Shown here piece after piece: positions 31,391 to 44,536 of a stretch of 64,000 bases of DNA. The notes under the pieces are model-generated. The model was given only the letters and a program-made list of their open reading frames with translations, was not told the DNA's origin and did no database searches. The position numbers were made by a program, and so were the translations under genes. This DNA comes from Asterias rubens. Its lineage: Eukaryota; Echinodermata; Asteroidea; Forcipulatida; Asteriidae. The stretch covers positions 14,406,184 through 14,470,183 of the forward strand of contig NC_047072.1 of NCBI RefSeq assembly GCF_902459465.1. Direction: 5' to 3'. Numbering within the stretch: the stretch's first letter is position 1; every line of letters begins with the position of its first letter.

Positions 31391-33478
31391 ATGAGGTAAT
31401 TAATCTCTGGTGTGCTTTATTAAAAACATATTTTTGATCCCCTCCATACACCAATTATTTTAATCCCAGTGTTTGGGCTACATCTGCTGAGAATTGTTGA
31501 TGTGTGCCATGGACAGTTGGTTTTAAAATCTCTCACAAATACAAATAATACTTTTGTGAGAATTAAGTTCAGCCCCTTAAAGCTGATCTCTTGGCTGCCG
31601 CTTCCTATGTTGTATTGTAAACACTGCAGGCAGGGCCTAGTCTCATAGAGCTGCTTAGGCAAGAAAAAAAGCTCAGCACAATAAGATAATGCTAACCAGA
31701 GGGGCCATATTGAACTGATTTCTAGCTCATGTCATTTGCAAACGACTATTAATAATATAGTAATAATAACAAAAATATTGTGTAGCGCATTTCACAACAA
31801 GGTTTTACTGGTCCAATCTACAGACTTCTCTCTGAGAAAATCAGTTAACAATACTCCAGATTTCCCTCTGTGAATGTAAAAGTAATATAATGAAAATCAA
31901 ATCCTGGGGAAAATCTGCCTTCTAAAATGAAATATTCAAGGTTAATGAATGATGCTGGAGAGCAATCAGTCACACAATGACTCTCCCTTGCTAGTCTTCT
32001 ATAAATAGTTTGATTTGGTAGATTTGCCTTACCCCAGGGAAGTTGTGAGGAATATGCTGCATCTCTAATTGAACATCTCACCTTCCTGTCAGGCAAGGCC
32101 TAGTTTCATGGTGCTGCTTACCACATTATTTTATGCTTACCATCCTTTTTTCTTCTTACAAGCACCTTGTGTGCGTACACATCTCCAATCACTAGTCTCT
32201 GTTGATACAGTTAGCACTTTTTCTAAGCTAGCTTTGCATGATAAGCATAATTTTGCACGGTTAACATAAGTTTCAAGCACCTCTCTCTGCTGTATGGTAA
32301 GCACTGATTTTCTGCTTACTAACATTGCAAAGAAGTAGGTCCAGATTTATCCAGCTGTGTGGATCTAGGGACCCTGAGGTGTGACATTTTTGATTGGGTG
32401 AACAATATTTCTCACTACACATTTAGGTCAAGTACGTACAGTTCGCTCTCTGAACTAGTGGTGTAAACAGGCCAGATCAAACCATGTTTTAAAAACCAAG
32501 TTTTGGTTATATGAATTATTATGATGTGCTGATATATTAAGTATCAAAAAATATCACAGACAGGAACTTAGAAACGATATTTACATGGTCAAATGTCTTT
32601 TTTATTAATTTTAATCAGTTTCAGCGTCTTTAAACGTTTGGCCAACTAGTATGACAAAAAGTATGTCATGCTTTTTGGTTAACATGTGAAAGTTATGATA
32701 TTTGAAAAAGGGGAGTTTGCCAAGAAGCATTACAACTTCGGACTGTTAACAGCACCAGCCACCAACCTGGTCATTACCACACAGTGAAGACCGGGTCCTC
32801 TCACTGTTATTCCCTAATTAAAACCTTAGCAATAATAGAATGTCTTCTCTCCATTGGGCTGTAACAGTGGTTAAGTCTGAGAGTCAGAAAAAAGTCTTCA
32901 CAACCAGAAATAATGAATGAAATGAAAATGAAATAAATTTTAAATTTCTCTCATAGAGATCCTTTTGCTACATGTACAATCTAGTCCAGTCTCGCTACAG
33001 TAATGAAATGAAGCATCAGACCTGCATCCTTATTCCTCACATCTTGCTGTTATTTAGGATGGCCATGCCATGTGGCTTAGATTCAATGCATAATTCATTC
33101 TAAAAGATTTCACAAAATAATAAGAGGATTTATTTACCAGCAGAAAGTCTAGTCTCGGATATTTTATTATTATTATTATATTTATTGGCAAGCTGTTTCA
33201 CTCATTTCCTTATTGTTCTTTATATCTCACTTCGTCTTTAATCATTTTTTATGGCTCTTATTAATGCTTACCCAAGGAGCATACTTTTGTTTGTGAGATT
33301 AAGTTGCGAAAATTAAATTTTGACTTGAGTCTTTCAGAATGTACAAGCCAAAGGAAATGAACCTCAAGCTTAAGTGTTTTTGTCATGGTGAGCCACATAG
33401 TAATTGAATTGCCACATACTTTATCGCTGTTCAACTAAAAAATACAATTTCATGACAAGCCACTAGAAACTCTTTTGT
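31391..33478. other. Intergenic with degraded repeats
   Basis: Contains a SINE 3' tail at 31749-31810 (GTGTAGCGCATTTCACAACA) and two degraded GGCCTAGTTTCATGGTGCTGC-type elements at 31626 and 32092-32346. A (TTA)n stretch lies near 33165. No gene recognised. Confidence 0.55.
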
Positions 33479-33745
33479 ATTAAAGGCAGTGGACACTATT
33501 GGTAATTACTCAAAATAATTATTATCATAAAACCTTTCTTGATTACGAGTAATGGGGAGAGGTTGATAGTATAAAACATTATGAGAAACAGCTCCCTCTA
33601 GTTTTCAAGAAAGAAGTAATTTTCCACAAATTTGAATTTGAGACCTCAGATTTAGAATTTGAGGTCTCAAAGTCAAGCATCTGAAAGCGACAAGGGTGTT
33701 TTTTTCTTTCATTAATCCTCGCAGTTTGTGTGTCAAACTGCACAA
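33479..33745. mobile_element. MITE family A copy, 3'-truncated
   Basis: It begins TTAAAGGCAGTGGACACTAT and follows the family A consensus to the ACAAGGGTGTTTTTTTCTTT block, then loses similarity. The right terminal repeat is missing. Confidence 0.88.
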
Positions 33746-34993
33746 AATATGTTATGGGTTCTTGCCGAAAACAAGATGTTATATATTTAGCAAGAATTTA
33801 GACTTGAAAAATGGTGCATCATTTACCTAAATTTTTAATTGGAATAAGAGATAAGTAGGCTGATAAATTTGAAATTACGACGTACATAAATGTAACTTGA
33901 AATATTGTACACACATCACAGTTACATTGCTGTAATTTAAAGTACATGTAATGCAGCATTATAGTGATTGATGATGCTATTTGCAAGTCAGTAGGAATGC
34001 CATTAAACATTCTAGTTTCCTTTATGTATCATGCAACTAAAGCCATGGCGGAGTTAGCGGCTACAGCTAAGGGCAGCATACTCTTCAATGCATTTTGGTC
34101 CAGTGATCCAGCCACAGCCGCCAAGTTAGAAACATCCTAAACCATTGAATATTTGTCAACCGGAATCCAATAGCACATTCTGTGTGTAATAAGTTAGCAC
34201 TTGCTGTTTCATTTTGGGTAAAAGAGGCCAGACAAAGTTCTCACTTGATTTGTTAACATTGGCCATTTTTGGAACCACTGCTTGGGCTTAGGCGTTGTCA
34301 GTTAAACGAATGTTTGCTTTCCATGGCTTCGAAAATGGCCAATAGCACATTCTGTTTGTAACCTGTTTTCATTAGAAAATGGCCGTTGATAAGAATTACA
34401 GACAAACAAGACGGTTGCTTCACTATGAAGGCAGCCTAGATTTACTAATTCTCGTAGGGATACATAATTCTCCCCTCCAAAACAGTAACAATGAAGAAGA
34501 AATTCTTCACACTGAGTCAGCAGTGGAGCTTATTAAATTATAGCAGCAGGCTGAGGCAGGTGTGTTCAAAAAGCCATATTCCAAATCTAATTGTCATTTT
34601 TGGAAGGCAGTCGACGTATTTTCAATGAACAAACTTGTGTTGGGCATAGAAGACACATGTACACTCTATGAAAAGCCTGGATTTGAGTCTGTGAAGCTTA
34701 AAGGCTTTTCGCGTAATTTGTTACATAAAGTGCAGTTGTTCTATGTATAATTGTTGGGTTGAACTTTTTAAGAGGGAATCAAGGCCAAAACACAGGCATC
34801 GGAAACCCAGGTGTACTTTAATTTCACAAAGAGCTGCAGTGATCTTAAAATGTGTATCAATTGTTATTGCTAAAAGCAAAGTGTGATGTCAAAATTGACA
34901 CATCCTAGATGGATCATGGTGTTTTGTGTAACCAAGCTCAGGTTTAAAAAGCATGTGTCACAATTTGTAATTGTCAAAGACCAGTATCTACAC

Positions 34994-35428
34994 TTAAAGA
35001 CACTGGACACTGGACACTATTGGTAATTGTCAAAGACTAGTCTTCAGAGTTGATGTATCTCAACATATGCATAAAATAACAAACCTGTGAAAATTTGATC
35101 TCAACAAATGCATAAAATAACAAACCTGTGAAAATTTGAGCTCAATCGGTCGTTGAAGTTGCTAGATATAAATGAAAGAAAAAAACACCCTTGTCGCACC
35201 ATGGTTACACAAAGTTGTGTGCTTTCAGATGCTTAATTTTGAGACCTTAAATTTTAAATCTGAGGTCTCAAAATCAAATTCGTGGAAAATTACTTCTCTC
35301 TCGAAAACTACATCACTTCAGAGGGAGCTATTTCTCACAATCAACCTCTCCACATTACTCGTAATCAATAAAGGTTTTGTGATAACAATTATTTTGAGTA
35401 ATTATACCTAGTGTCCACTGCCTTTAAC
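34994..35428. mobile_element. MITE family A copy, reverse orientation
   Basis: Runs from CTTAAAGACACTGGACACTG to GTGTCCACTGCCTTTAA, inverse to the 36073 copy. The block CATAAAATAACAAACCTGTG is duplicated inside and GGACACTGGACACT at the left tip is a tiny duplication. Confidence 0.88.
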
Positions 35429-36072
35429 GTGACCCAACATATACATGAAATAACAAATCTGTGAAAGTATTTTTTTTTTATTATAGATTTTTCATAGTCA
35501 CTTGAGAAATATTTACTCCATTTTAACTTGGCCGAGCAACCAATGTTTTTGTTATTTTGAAATCAAACTGGCCACATCCGGTGCCAGCCTGCCGACATAT
35601 TCCGGCGATTCATATAACATTTAATATTTTGTGAATGAAAACTTTATTAACTTAATGCCCAACTTTTTTCTTCCTCACCAGATTTATAAAGAAAGTTTGG
35701 ACACTGGTGAACCGACATTTTGCATGTTCAACAAAACCAGGACCAGTATTTAACAGTTGGAGAAGAGTTTGCTACACAGAACATCCACCAGCGTTTTGAA
35801 AAGTATTCAACAATATGGGCGAACATGTTTTCATATTTTTTTTTGTTAGCAAGAGTGCAAACCTATAAAAATGAAGAGGTAAAATTATAGAATATAAAGA
35901 AACGTATGGACTACATGTACTTGTAGCATCAGGGTTGACCGTTTAATCATACTATTCAACAAAAGGTCAGAAATATTGCCCAGCTTGTTTTCCTTTAAAA
36001 GATAAAGTGCATAGAAACACCATTAAGTATTTTTTTTTAATATGAAAAACATGGCTTGCAGTGGGAATGCAT

Positions 36073-36460
36073 TTTAAAGGCAGTGGACACTGTTGGTAAT
36101 TACTCAAAATAATTATTAGCATAAAACCTTATTTGGTAAAGAGTAATGGGGAGAGGTTGATAGGATAAAACATTTTGAGAAACAGTTCCCTTTGAAGTGA
36201 CGTAGTTTTCGAGAAAGAAGTAATTTTCCACGAATTTGGTTTCAAGACCTCAAGTTTAGAATTTGAGGTCTCGAAATCAAGCATCTGAAAGCACACAACT
36301 TCGTGTGACAATGGTGTTTTATCTTTTGTAGTTATCTCGCAACTCTGACAACCAATTGAGCTCAAATTTTCACAGGTTTGTTAGTTTATGCATATGTTGA
36401 GATACACCAAGTGAGAAGACTGGTCTTTGACAATTACCAATAGTGTCCACTGGCTTTAAG
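36073..36460. mobile_element. MITE family A copy, full length
   Basis: TTAAAGGCAGTGGACACTGT to TAGTGTCCACTGGCTTTAA, about 388 bases. An inner palindrome (GACCTCAAGTTTAGAATTTG AGGTCTC) gives a central hairpin. TTAA at the edges suggests piggyBac-type mobilisation. Confidence 0.92.
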
Positions 36461-39400
36461 TTTGTGTCAATTTTTTAACATATCAGTTTTATGCTCAAAT
36501 TTGTATTCTTCAAATGTTAATACCTTTTTATACAATTCTGTACATAGAATTTTTGCTACTTGGTTTATGTAATGAGGATTGTACTCATGATGGGCTTTTT
36601 AAAGAAAGAAATGGATGTAGGCTACATGTTTTGGCACTTGTTTAGAAGTGCAAAGGGCTAAATTGAAGACATTATATATCCAGCCTCCATTTTACATTCT
36701 AGATGTTAACTTATAGTAAGCTAGAAATTATGACTCACTAGGGATGCATATTAAATCAGTTGTCTTTAAACACTCTAAGAAGAATTTGTAAAGAAAAAAA
36801 AATTGTGTACAAATTTGCAGTTCCAGTTTTCTCTGCGAGCCATTATGATTTAGCAGGGACATTCCTAGGTGTCTTTGCTTACCTTTAAAGATTGCTCTAC
36901 CTTGCACAAAATCAAAATGCTTCTAAAATTTCAGAAAAATATGAACCGTTTGCAAGAACACTAAAAAACTCTACCTATCAAAGTATGTACTGATAAGCTT
37001 TAAAGCAGATATCCTAACAAAATCTCCCTAGGTTGTGTTTTTTTGTCAGCTAAGAGGAGAATGAATGCACTATTATAGAAAACCTAACACTTGATGGTCC
37101 CTCCGCTATAATAACAAGTTTGAGTAAAGTGTATCTCACATTGAGCTTCTAGCCGCTAGCATATTTTCACAAAGTTACTCCATCATCGACCACTGATCTC
37201 TTGAATTGATCCATCTTTTATAAAAAACCAAGCCAAGATCCCGCGGGTTTGGGAGTTTATTCGAGTCACTCCTGAAAGGCCCTTAGTTGGCTTGCTTTCC
37301 GAAACCTGATCCTCAATTCCACAGAAAGCATTTCTTCTCATGGGATAGCTAGGCTCTCAATTTCAAAGTTCTGTCGATAGCTAAGCTGTTTAAACAACGT
37401 CTCAAGCTCCTTTGACGACTGCTGGATGCATAAAGAAAAGAAAAATTCCCCCAATTATATTTGTACCTGTTCATTAAGTTGTAATGTACCCTTTTGGTAG
37501 TTCTAATGTTACAAAACCCACACCACCTTAAAAGATATAAAGAAGCTGTATACAATGGGGGAAAACTCTGTAAATGTGTCACTGTTGTTTACAAAATCAT
37601 AACAATTTTAAAGATGCAATAGTTTGTGGAAAGTTTCTGGAAAGGTTTTCACTTGAGCCAAGTCTCATGTTTAAGAGTGACAAAAGCAAGTTAATGGCAA
37701 GAAATATAAAAAAAAAATCAAATTTGGGTTGGCTGTGGATAATGTACCACTGTTGAAACTGTTAATAAGGATGGGTAATTCCTAGTAAGCTTACCTAGGG
37801 TAATCTTGTAAAACATGTAAAATATTTAATGTTTTTATACCATCCTTGATTCTTATACAAATACATTGCATGGATGTTTATGCAACATGATTTATTATTG
37901 GATCAAGTAAAATGTCATTCAACCCTTAATTTATACAAACTGCTTGTCATTTTATACATAATATGCAATCTCGTAGTGCACATTGTAATGTTATGATAGG
38001 TTGTAAACATTTACCAGGCAGTGTTTGCATTTGAGCAAGGACAGTGACAATGTGTACAATTGCTCACTAATTACCTGAAGAGGACACTTCACTCTTTCGC
38101 TCATTCAAAGTACACTTGCAACTGCATGCCATCAATATTTAATGCAGAAAATGTTTGTTTTTATGATGTTCTAAAATATTGCACAAGTCAATAACTGACT
38201 GAGTGGATTGTAAATTTAAAAATGGTGCACTAACATTTACACAACTTTCATTCATTTGTATAACACTTAAAAGTATGTGGATATCAGGAATGCATTTATG
38301 TATGTGAGATTGGGGGGGAGTAGTAACAGCAATGGGTCCTAGCTCAGATAATTGCTTTCTGACTGGTCAGGAGAGGAACAACAATGTGTTTGATAAGCTA
38401 CATACAACTATAGCAATTAAAATGTAGTAATATAAAGGTCAGTGTAAAGTGTGTAGGGGGTATTTCCGGGAATTGATTTTGTATCAGGGGAAGTGCAAAT
38501 AATGTTATCTGTGGTAGACTATTGATGTTGTGCTGTAATTGAAATGACTCTTGTGAATTGTGCAGAAGTATTGCCAAAAGATTCTCTGCTAAGCAAATTA
38601 TAAATTCTGGTCAAAAATGTGACATAGTGAGGTGAGGTTGCGGAATCAACATTCAAATAATTCTCTTTAAGAGCTGTACTGATTCTGAGCAAAGTTGAGT
38701 TTCAAAACTTATTGCATGCTTAATTGAGAAAACAGTTGACCATTAAACAATGAATTTCAATGAAAACATATCTGAAAGTTAAAATGAATACAAATGTAAA
38801 CAAAATTCTATCGATTTCTGCTTGTGTTGTGCGTTGTATACTAGCGGCTTGTGATCCATGATGTTGAGAAAGTCAATGCATACACTGTACTTTGTTGTGA
38901 TGGCTTGAGCTGCTAACAACTGACTGGGGACCTCATGATGATATAATGATACGACAAAACTGCGCATTATTAATAATTGTTTGTTAGCATTTAGTAACGA
39001 GAAAGTAATGAACCTTTTTGTGCATGCAGAAATTCAATTTGAACACTGATGAATTTCACCTTGAATTATGGCATAACAAAACTCAATCTTATTTAATGGA
39101 AGTATTGCATTGATAATAATGAACAGTTGATTGGATTTGTTATTTTGGTTTGTCTATCTTATATGTCACTCAGTCAAACACGCATGAATTATTTGCATGT
39201 GTCTTAAAATAACAGAACAACTGATATTAATAATTCTATAGAAGGTATGCATTGACATTAATATCACATGGACAGATCCTTTCTTTAACTTTTTAACTAT
39301 GTTATTGTTTTTCATTCTTAGTAACCCTAAATCCTTGTCATAATGTTTTGGATTATTATTCTTTTCGACAAAGTATCTGCAATATTTGTCTTCATGTTGA

Positions 39401-39745
39401 TTCAAAGAAATTTAAAGTGGCAAGTTATTCTAGCCGGATTTTTCTCTCCCATATAAGTAATTCTGCATCTTTGGTACATGTACATGTATTCAAGTATTTT
39501 AATTGATGTATTTTTCAGATGGCTTGATGTTTCAGCACAACACAATGATATTCCTGAAGATAATGTTTAGATATGCAGCATCATTAAGCAAGAAATCAGG
39601 GATGATCAAATTAAGATAATTTTTAAATACTGCAGTCTAGAATTAATAATTTGTAGACTCGAAGCAGGGGGAAAAAATCATAGTTTACACGAATTTAGGG
39701 ATATTTTCCAGTTTCAAAATTGCCCATTATGAATTCAAAATCCAT
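36461..39745. other. Intergenic, no gene recognised
   Basis: AT-rich; short frames on both strands lack motifs, splice context or codon structure I could defend. Confidence 0.5.
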
Positions 39746-39910
39746 GGCCCAATTTCATTATTATTGTCTGCTGAGCAAACATTAACAGGAAACCAGTCAC
39801 ATACAATACAGTAGATGTGGAATGGTATTTTGCCTGGTAACCTTATTCTGGTAAGCATATGTGTTTTGTGCTTAGCTACCTTTTGTGCATAAGCAGCTCT
39901 TTCAAATTAG
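39746..39910. repeat. MITE-like element with CCAATTTCATTATT end
   Basis: GGCCCAATTTCATTATTATT on the left, CATAAGCAGCTCTTTCAAAT on the right; same family as 808-1039 and 40487-40650, with a drifted right end. Confidence 0.7.
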
Positions 39911-40070
39911 AGTCCAGATTACATCCCAAATGATTAGTTCGTAATTGATAGTTTAATCATTGTTTTTACCTTTTTGGCATGCATTTTAGAACATGTAAAT
40001 ATAGCCATCTTTATAGAAGCATTTTCATTTTTTAATAATGTACATAATTTTGTGTTGCCTTATGCACAAT

Positions 40071-40215
40071 GGTAGACTTTGGAATGCTAGGTGGCAGCAG
40101 ACTTACCAGGTAAACTTTCATTGTTTTAGCGTAAGTAAGAGTATGATCACTTTTCCTTGAACAATTGATTTACCTGGTAAGTCCCCTGCCACCTAGAACT
40201 TTTCAAAGTCTCCCG
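40071..40215. repeat. Inverted repeat with GGTGGCAG / CTGCCACC arms
   Basis: Left: AGACTTTGGAATGCTAGGTG, GCAGCAGACTTACCAGGTAA. Right: TTACCTGGTAAGTCCCCTGC, CACCTAGAACTTTTCAAAGT. A half-copy is at 61060-61100 (GGTCTGCTGCCACCTAGTGT). Confidence 0.85.
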
Positions 40216-40486
40216 TTATTTGTTAACATTGGACATTATAATTTTCAGTATTTCTACACTTCCTAGTGTGACAAGTAACTGTAGTTCTTGCATTTTTAAT
40301 GTAACTTTGCCTTAGTATATTTTTTTAGTATTTAAGATTCCTGTAGAGTGTAGTTTTTTAAGTTTAGGAATCATTGATGTATATTTCGAAGTTATGCATA
40401 GTATAATTGAAGGCTGAAATGTATTTGAATTTATGATTGGAAATAAGCTAGACTAAAACAGGGTACCAGCCAGAGACGGTAACCAC

Positions 40487-40650
40487 GGCCCAATTTCATA
40501 GAGCTGCTTAAGCACAAAAAAAACCAGCTAGGTTTCCAACCAAATTACTATTTCACATACACAGTTTATGACTGGTTTACTGCTAAATTGCGCTTAGCAG
40601 CAGAACTTGTGTTGACATTGTTTTATGCATAAGCAGCTCTGAAATTGGGC
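40487..40650. repeat. MITE-like element, 164 bp
   Basis: Begins GGCCCAATTTCATAGAGCTG and ends ATAAGCAGCTCTGAAATTGG GC; same family as 808-1039. Confidence 0.85.
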
Positions 40651-41959
40651 ACAGAACACCCCAAGGTGTTACAAAATCATTCAGAAAGGGAAACAAATTT
40701 CACTACCTGCAAAAAACATTTTGTTTGCTCATCCGTTCTTTGTATCTATCAACTTTATTTATTCTAAAAGAGGTTTGTTAATAATCTAGTGACATGTATA
40801 GTATCCACTTGGAAATCCAACCATGTGGAAAAAAAACATTGTGACTCGTATGGCGCGCCTTTTGAACAAAAAATGTGAATAGATTTACTTTTGAGTGAAC
40901 CATTTATTTTGTTATGCTATGTTAGTTTTTTTTTTATATAAAGTGATACCCATTTGATAAAGCTGAATTTTCATTGATTATTGGTGTTGTTATTATGTGT
41001 CGTGTTTCTTTGGTTGTTTATTATAAAATAAACTTTTGAAAGAATGCAGCTTCAGTTTGCCTTACCAATCATGTGAATTATTTTAGCTGCTTAACAATAC
41101 ACATACTGTGTCCACTTTAGGTTAATATTTAAAAAATACATGTGTACCTCGTTTTGGCCCCAGAACCCTTATCATATTTTTCAATTTGTTACACAAAAAC
41201 AATAGTACGTACTGAACATGTTTTTAAGGTGTTTTTTTTAAAATAAGACTCCACCTATATACAATTCCTTGCCTGGTGCAAGAGTCATTATTTTTACTGT
41301 TTCATATACTCGAGTGGTACTTAATCTTGATGATCTCTCACTGTATTCTTCAAGAAATGTGAATTCTGTTGTACATAATATTATGCAATGAACATTTAAT
41401 GATTTACTATTATACTCAAATTAGGCGTAAACATTATGTAGCCATCTGTTTACGAATAATTAAAAGACCAAAACAGGACAATGACATATGATATTTGTTT
41501 GTAACTTGATTGCTGTTGAGCATGAAGTGTATCCCATATCAGTTGAGGAAGTACTATTGAATGTACCATTAAGCTAGCTTATTTATTCACTAAGATTGAA
41601 TTAAGTATAGATTTTGATGAGAAACTCCTCATAGCATTTAAGGAATTTGCCTCCATTAAATATTAAATTAGAATGAAATACATGTAATTATACTCTTATA
41701 GGAAACGCTAATTTGACATTCAAGTAGGGATTTGACATGGTAATGAGTAATATCCTTTCCAGACAAACCTATAATATTACTTAATTTCCTACCATGTCTA
41801 TATTTTTCTTTCTCAGTTTCCCCATCTGGCGCCAGAACTTACATTAGGACGTGTTCCCCCCACAATCCCACCCGAGCAATAGTTATTTCCCTTGAGAAGT
41901 TGTGGGTGGTCGATGTTGTGGAAAGGTGTCAACAGAACCTGATATTGGCTGGAATTATT
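40651..41959. other. Intergenic, no gene recognised
   Basis: AT-rich; nothing recognised on either strand. Confidence 0.5.
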
Positions 41960-42110
41960 GGGTGCGTTCGTTTAGCTTCCCTGGGTCGACCCCGGTGTGT
42001 GGAGGTTTTTTTTCCCAGGACAAACGTGTGCAGATAATTACCCACGTTCGTCCTGGAAAAAAAAACGCCACACACCGGGGTTGACCCAGGGAAGCTGAAC
42101 GAACGCATCC
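41960..42110. repeat. 151-bp long hairpin
   Basis: The left arm GGTGCGTTCGTTTAGCTTCC, CTGGGTCGACCCCGGTGTGT is inverted by ACACACCGGGGTTGACCCAG, GGAAGCTGAACGAACGCATC. Arms of about 69 bases surround a centre with CCCAGGACAAACGTG / CACGTTCGTCCTGG. GC content is well above the surroundings. Non-autonomous foldback element or MITE. Confidence 0.9.
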
Positions 42111-42250
42111 ATTGACTAATAAGGAGGGTCGTTCGTAAATGTAAAGGTAGGGTACTAGTTGGTATTTTGGTCATTTGCATACAGTGAATATACATGTATG
42201 GTGCTGCCTAGAAATTTAAGAAGATGCTATGGGTTTTCGATTGAACCAGT

Positions 42251-42635
42251 TCAAGGCAGTGGACACTATTGGTAATTCCACAAAATAATTATTAGCATAA
42301 AACCTTTCTTGGTGACGAGTAATGGGGAGAGGTTGATGGTATAAAACATTGTGAGAAACGGCTCCCTCTGAAGTGACGTAGTTTTCGAGAAAGAAGTAAT
42401 TTTCCACGAATTTGATTTTGAGACCTCAGATTTAGAATTTGAGGTCTCGAAATCAACCATCTAAACGCACACAACTTCATGTGACAAGGGTGTTTTTTTC
42501 TTTCTTATTATCTCGCAAGTTCGATGACCGATTGAGCTCAAATTTTCACAGGTTTGTTATTTCATACATATGTTGAGATACACCAACTGTGAAGGCTAGT
42601 CTTTGACAATTACTATTAGTGTCCACTGCCTTTAA
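42251..42635. mobile_element. MITE family A copy, full length
   Basis: TCAAGGCAGTGGACACTATT to TAGTGTCCACTGCCTTTAA; the left TTAA has become TCAA. The inner GAGACCTCAGATTTAGAATT TGAGGTCTC palindrome is kept. Confidence 0.92.
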
Positions 42636-43745
42636 GTGAAACGGATTTTTTTATGACTGAAGCATTTTGAGTACATGTATGTGTTCATTTGTTGTTTCAT
42701 TAAACAAATTCTGCCCAGGTTCATGAGACAATCACCATTGAATAATGTGATATTATTTTCCTCTCGAGCTAATCGATGATACCGTTGTGTTGGCATTTGA
42801 CTTGATTGTAGCCAAGTCAAATATTTCCACTAGGATGCCGTGACATGACCACTGGTAACATAATGGAGAAGAAATTGTTGTAATGTGGTATGCGATAGAA
42901 CATATAAAGCTTTGTTTTACTCACTAAATATTCCCTATAACCGACCCACCCACTCTGTCAGGCCACATTTCAATACACTTCGATCTTTCATTGGTGGAGG
43001 TGAAATGCAGTTTCGACCATTCGTTCCGGTTTTAATTTTGGATACATTTTTAGCCTCTAGCCGCCATCACTAAGTTGTTCACTTCTTATAAATAACTTAA
43101 GATTCTTGTAAATGTTTGATGATGGACTGTGGGAAGGGCAGATGAGCTTGACGGCACGAGTGATGAATTCTACAGGGGGTTGATGGCAGTTTGCAGCCGG
43201 TCTGGAAAGCTTCTGATGATGAAGCCCTATTTTTGGCGAAGGTGTTAAGTATAGCTGATTGGCGTTGTGTCTAAGGGGCAAGGCATGAGCGGCTATACCA
43301 GTATCCAATAATTTTCCCCGATAAAAAGACAAATATCTCCAACTATTGGAGAAAGGTCAAAATGCCCCCCTCCCCCCACATCGCTTACGTTTAAAAGTCG
43401 CTATTGATTTAATGAAAAACACATTAACAAATTCCCTATACTGTATGAAAACTGCATGCTCTCAACTTGAAAAAATTACAAGGATTCGATATATAAATAG
43501 CGGCAAAAGCGCAAGAAGGGTATCGAAGAAAAAAGGGAAACAATTATAATTTCTAGTTAACAATTTGTCTTTTCTAGGGTCGGCTACGAGTTCAACTTCA
43601 CTACAACGTAGACTAGGCCCCTATTAAAAAAATTATAATGAAAACTTCCACCAACTATTTGTGAACTATACTACGCGTAGTGTACACACACAGATATGGA
43701 AGTTTTAATTACTGTATTGTTCAATAAGGCGACATCCCATAATAA
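42636..43745. other. Intergenic, no gene recognised
   Basis: Mostly AT-rich. A small inverted motif (TACGCGTAGTGTACAC) is near 43672. No coding feature supported. Confidence 0.5.
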
Positions 43746-43965
43746 GTTCTCTCAATCCTTGAGTTTGATTGGCTGAAAGAATGGTAAACAAATCACACGT
43801 GTCATCTTTAGTCGGGTTAACGCATCCACTTTGAATGCAGTCTTTACGCTGTCAAGGAGTCGGGTGCCAGACAGCAGGGGCAACGTGCGGCCTTTTCTAA
43901 AATGTCTGCACAACCACGAGATGACAACTAAATGCACTGAACTGCATCAGGAAACATCATGGGAA
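43746..43965 (+). promoter_or_regulatory. Candidate promoter and first exon of an unknown transcript
   Basis: A GC- and CpG-richer island contains GATTGGCTG (inverted CCAAT), CACACGTGTC, GGGGCAACGTGCGGCC. It runs into ACATCATGGGAAGTAAGC, an ATG at 43959 followed by a donor (GTAAGC at 43966). A candidate second exon with acceptor ending at 46314 would extend the frame to 42 codons with a stop at 46431-46433. It may be a long non-coding RNA. Evidence is limited to motif order. Confidence 0.22.
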
Positions 43966-44403
43966 GTAAGCTTCGTAAAGTACAATTAATGTTGCAATTT
44001 TTTACGGTGAGTTGTTGTCTATGTATTGTGTTGAAAAGTAAACAGTTTCATTCCAAATTAGAAATGCACAATTTTTCCAGAAATTATCAAGTCATCTGCT
44101 CATCTGCTAAGGAACATGTACATGTAGTACTAGAGTAGCTGCGCAATGCTTCCCACTACTTATAGAAACTATAAGGCTAGTTTCTAGAAGTAGCTTTCCT
44201 AGCTTCCCACCAACCACATATTATTTGTATGATTTGCTTGTTTCCTTCTTTCGTTTTTGTCGAAAAATATTAAACTGATCAAATACATGTCAGATCTGGC
44301 CTGTTTACTTTTCTCAATTGAAATGGTTTTATGAGCGGAAGGCAATGACAGTTTGTTGTTTTCCCTTCGAAAGCCAGGACTAGCCCCCGGCAAAAACGCC
44401 CAC

Positions 44404-44536
44404 GGATAACTTTCCGTATGGCGCCACCACTTTTTCACTCATTTTTACAAAAAGGGATATATCAATCAGGTAAATTAGATACTATATTATTTTATTTCGA
44501 ATGAAAAAGTGGTGGCGCCATACAGAAACTTTTCCA
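44404..44536. mobile_element. MITE family C copy 3
   Basis: GGATAACTTTCCGTATGGCG to AAAGTGGTGGCGCCATACAG; nearly identical to 20051-20186. Confidence 0.92.

Noticed and set aside
36129..36365. Recurring short frames with [20 protein letters not shown] sequence (also at 35172, 42266, 58394)
   Set aside because: They are translations of MITE family A copies, in either orientation, with no conserved start; repeat-derived.
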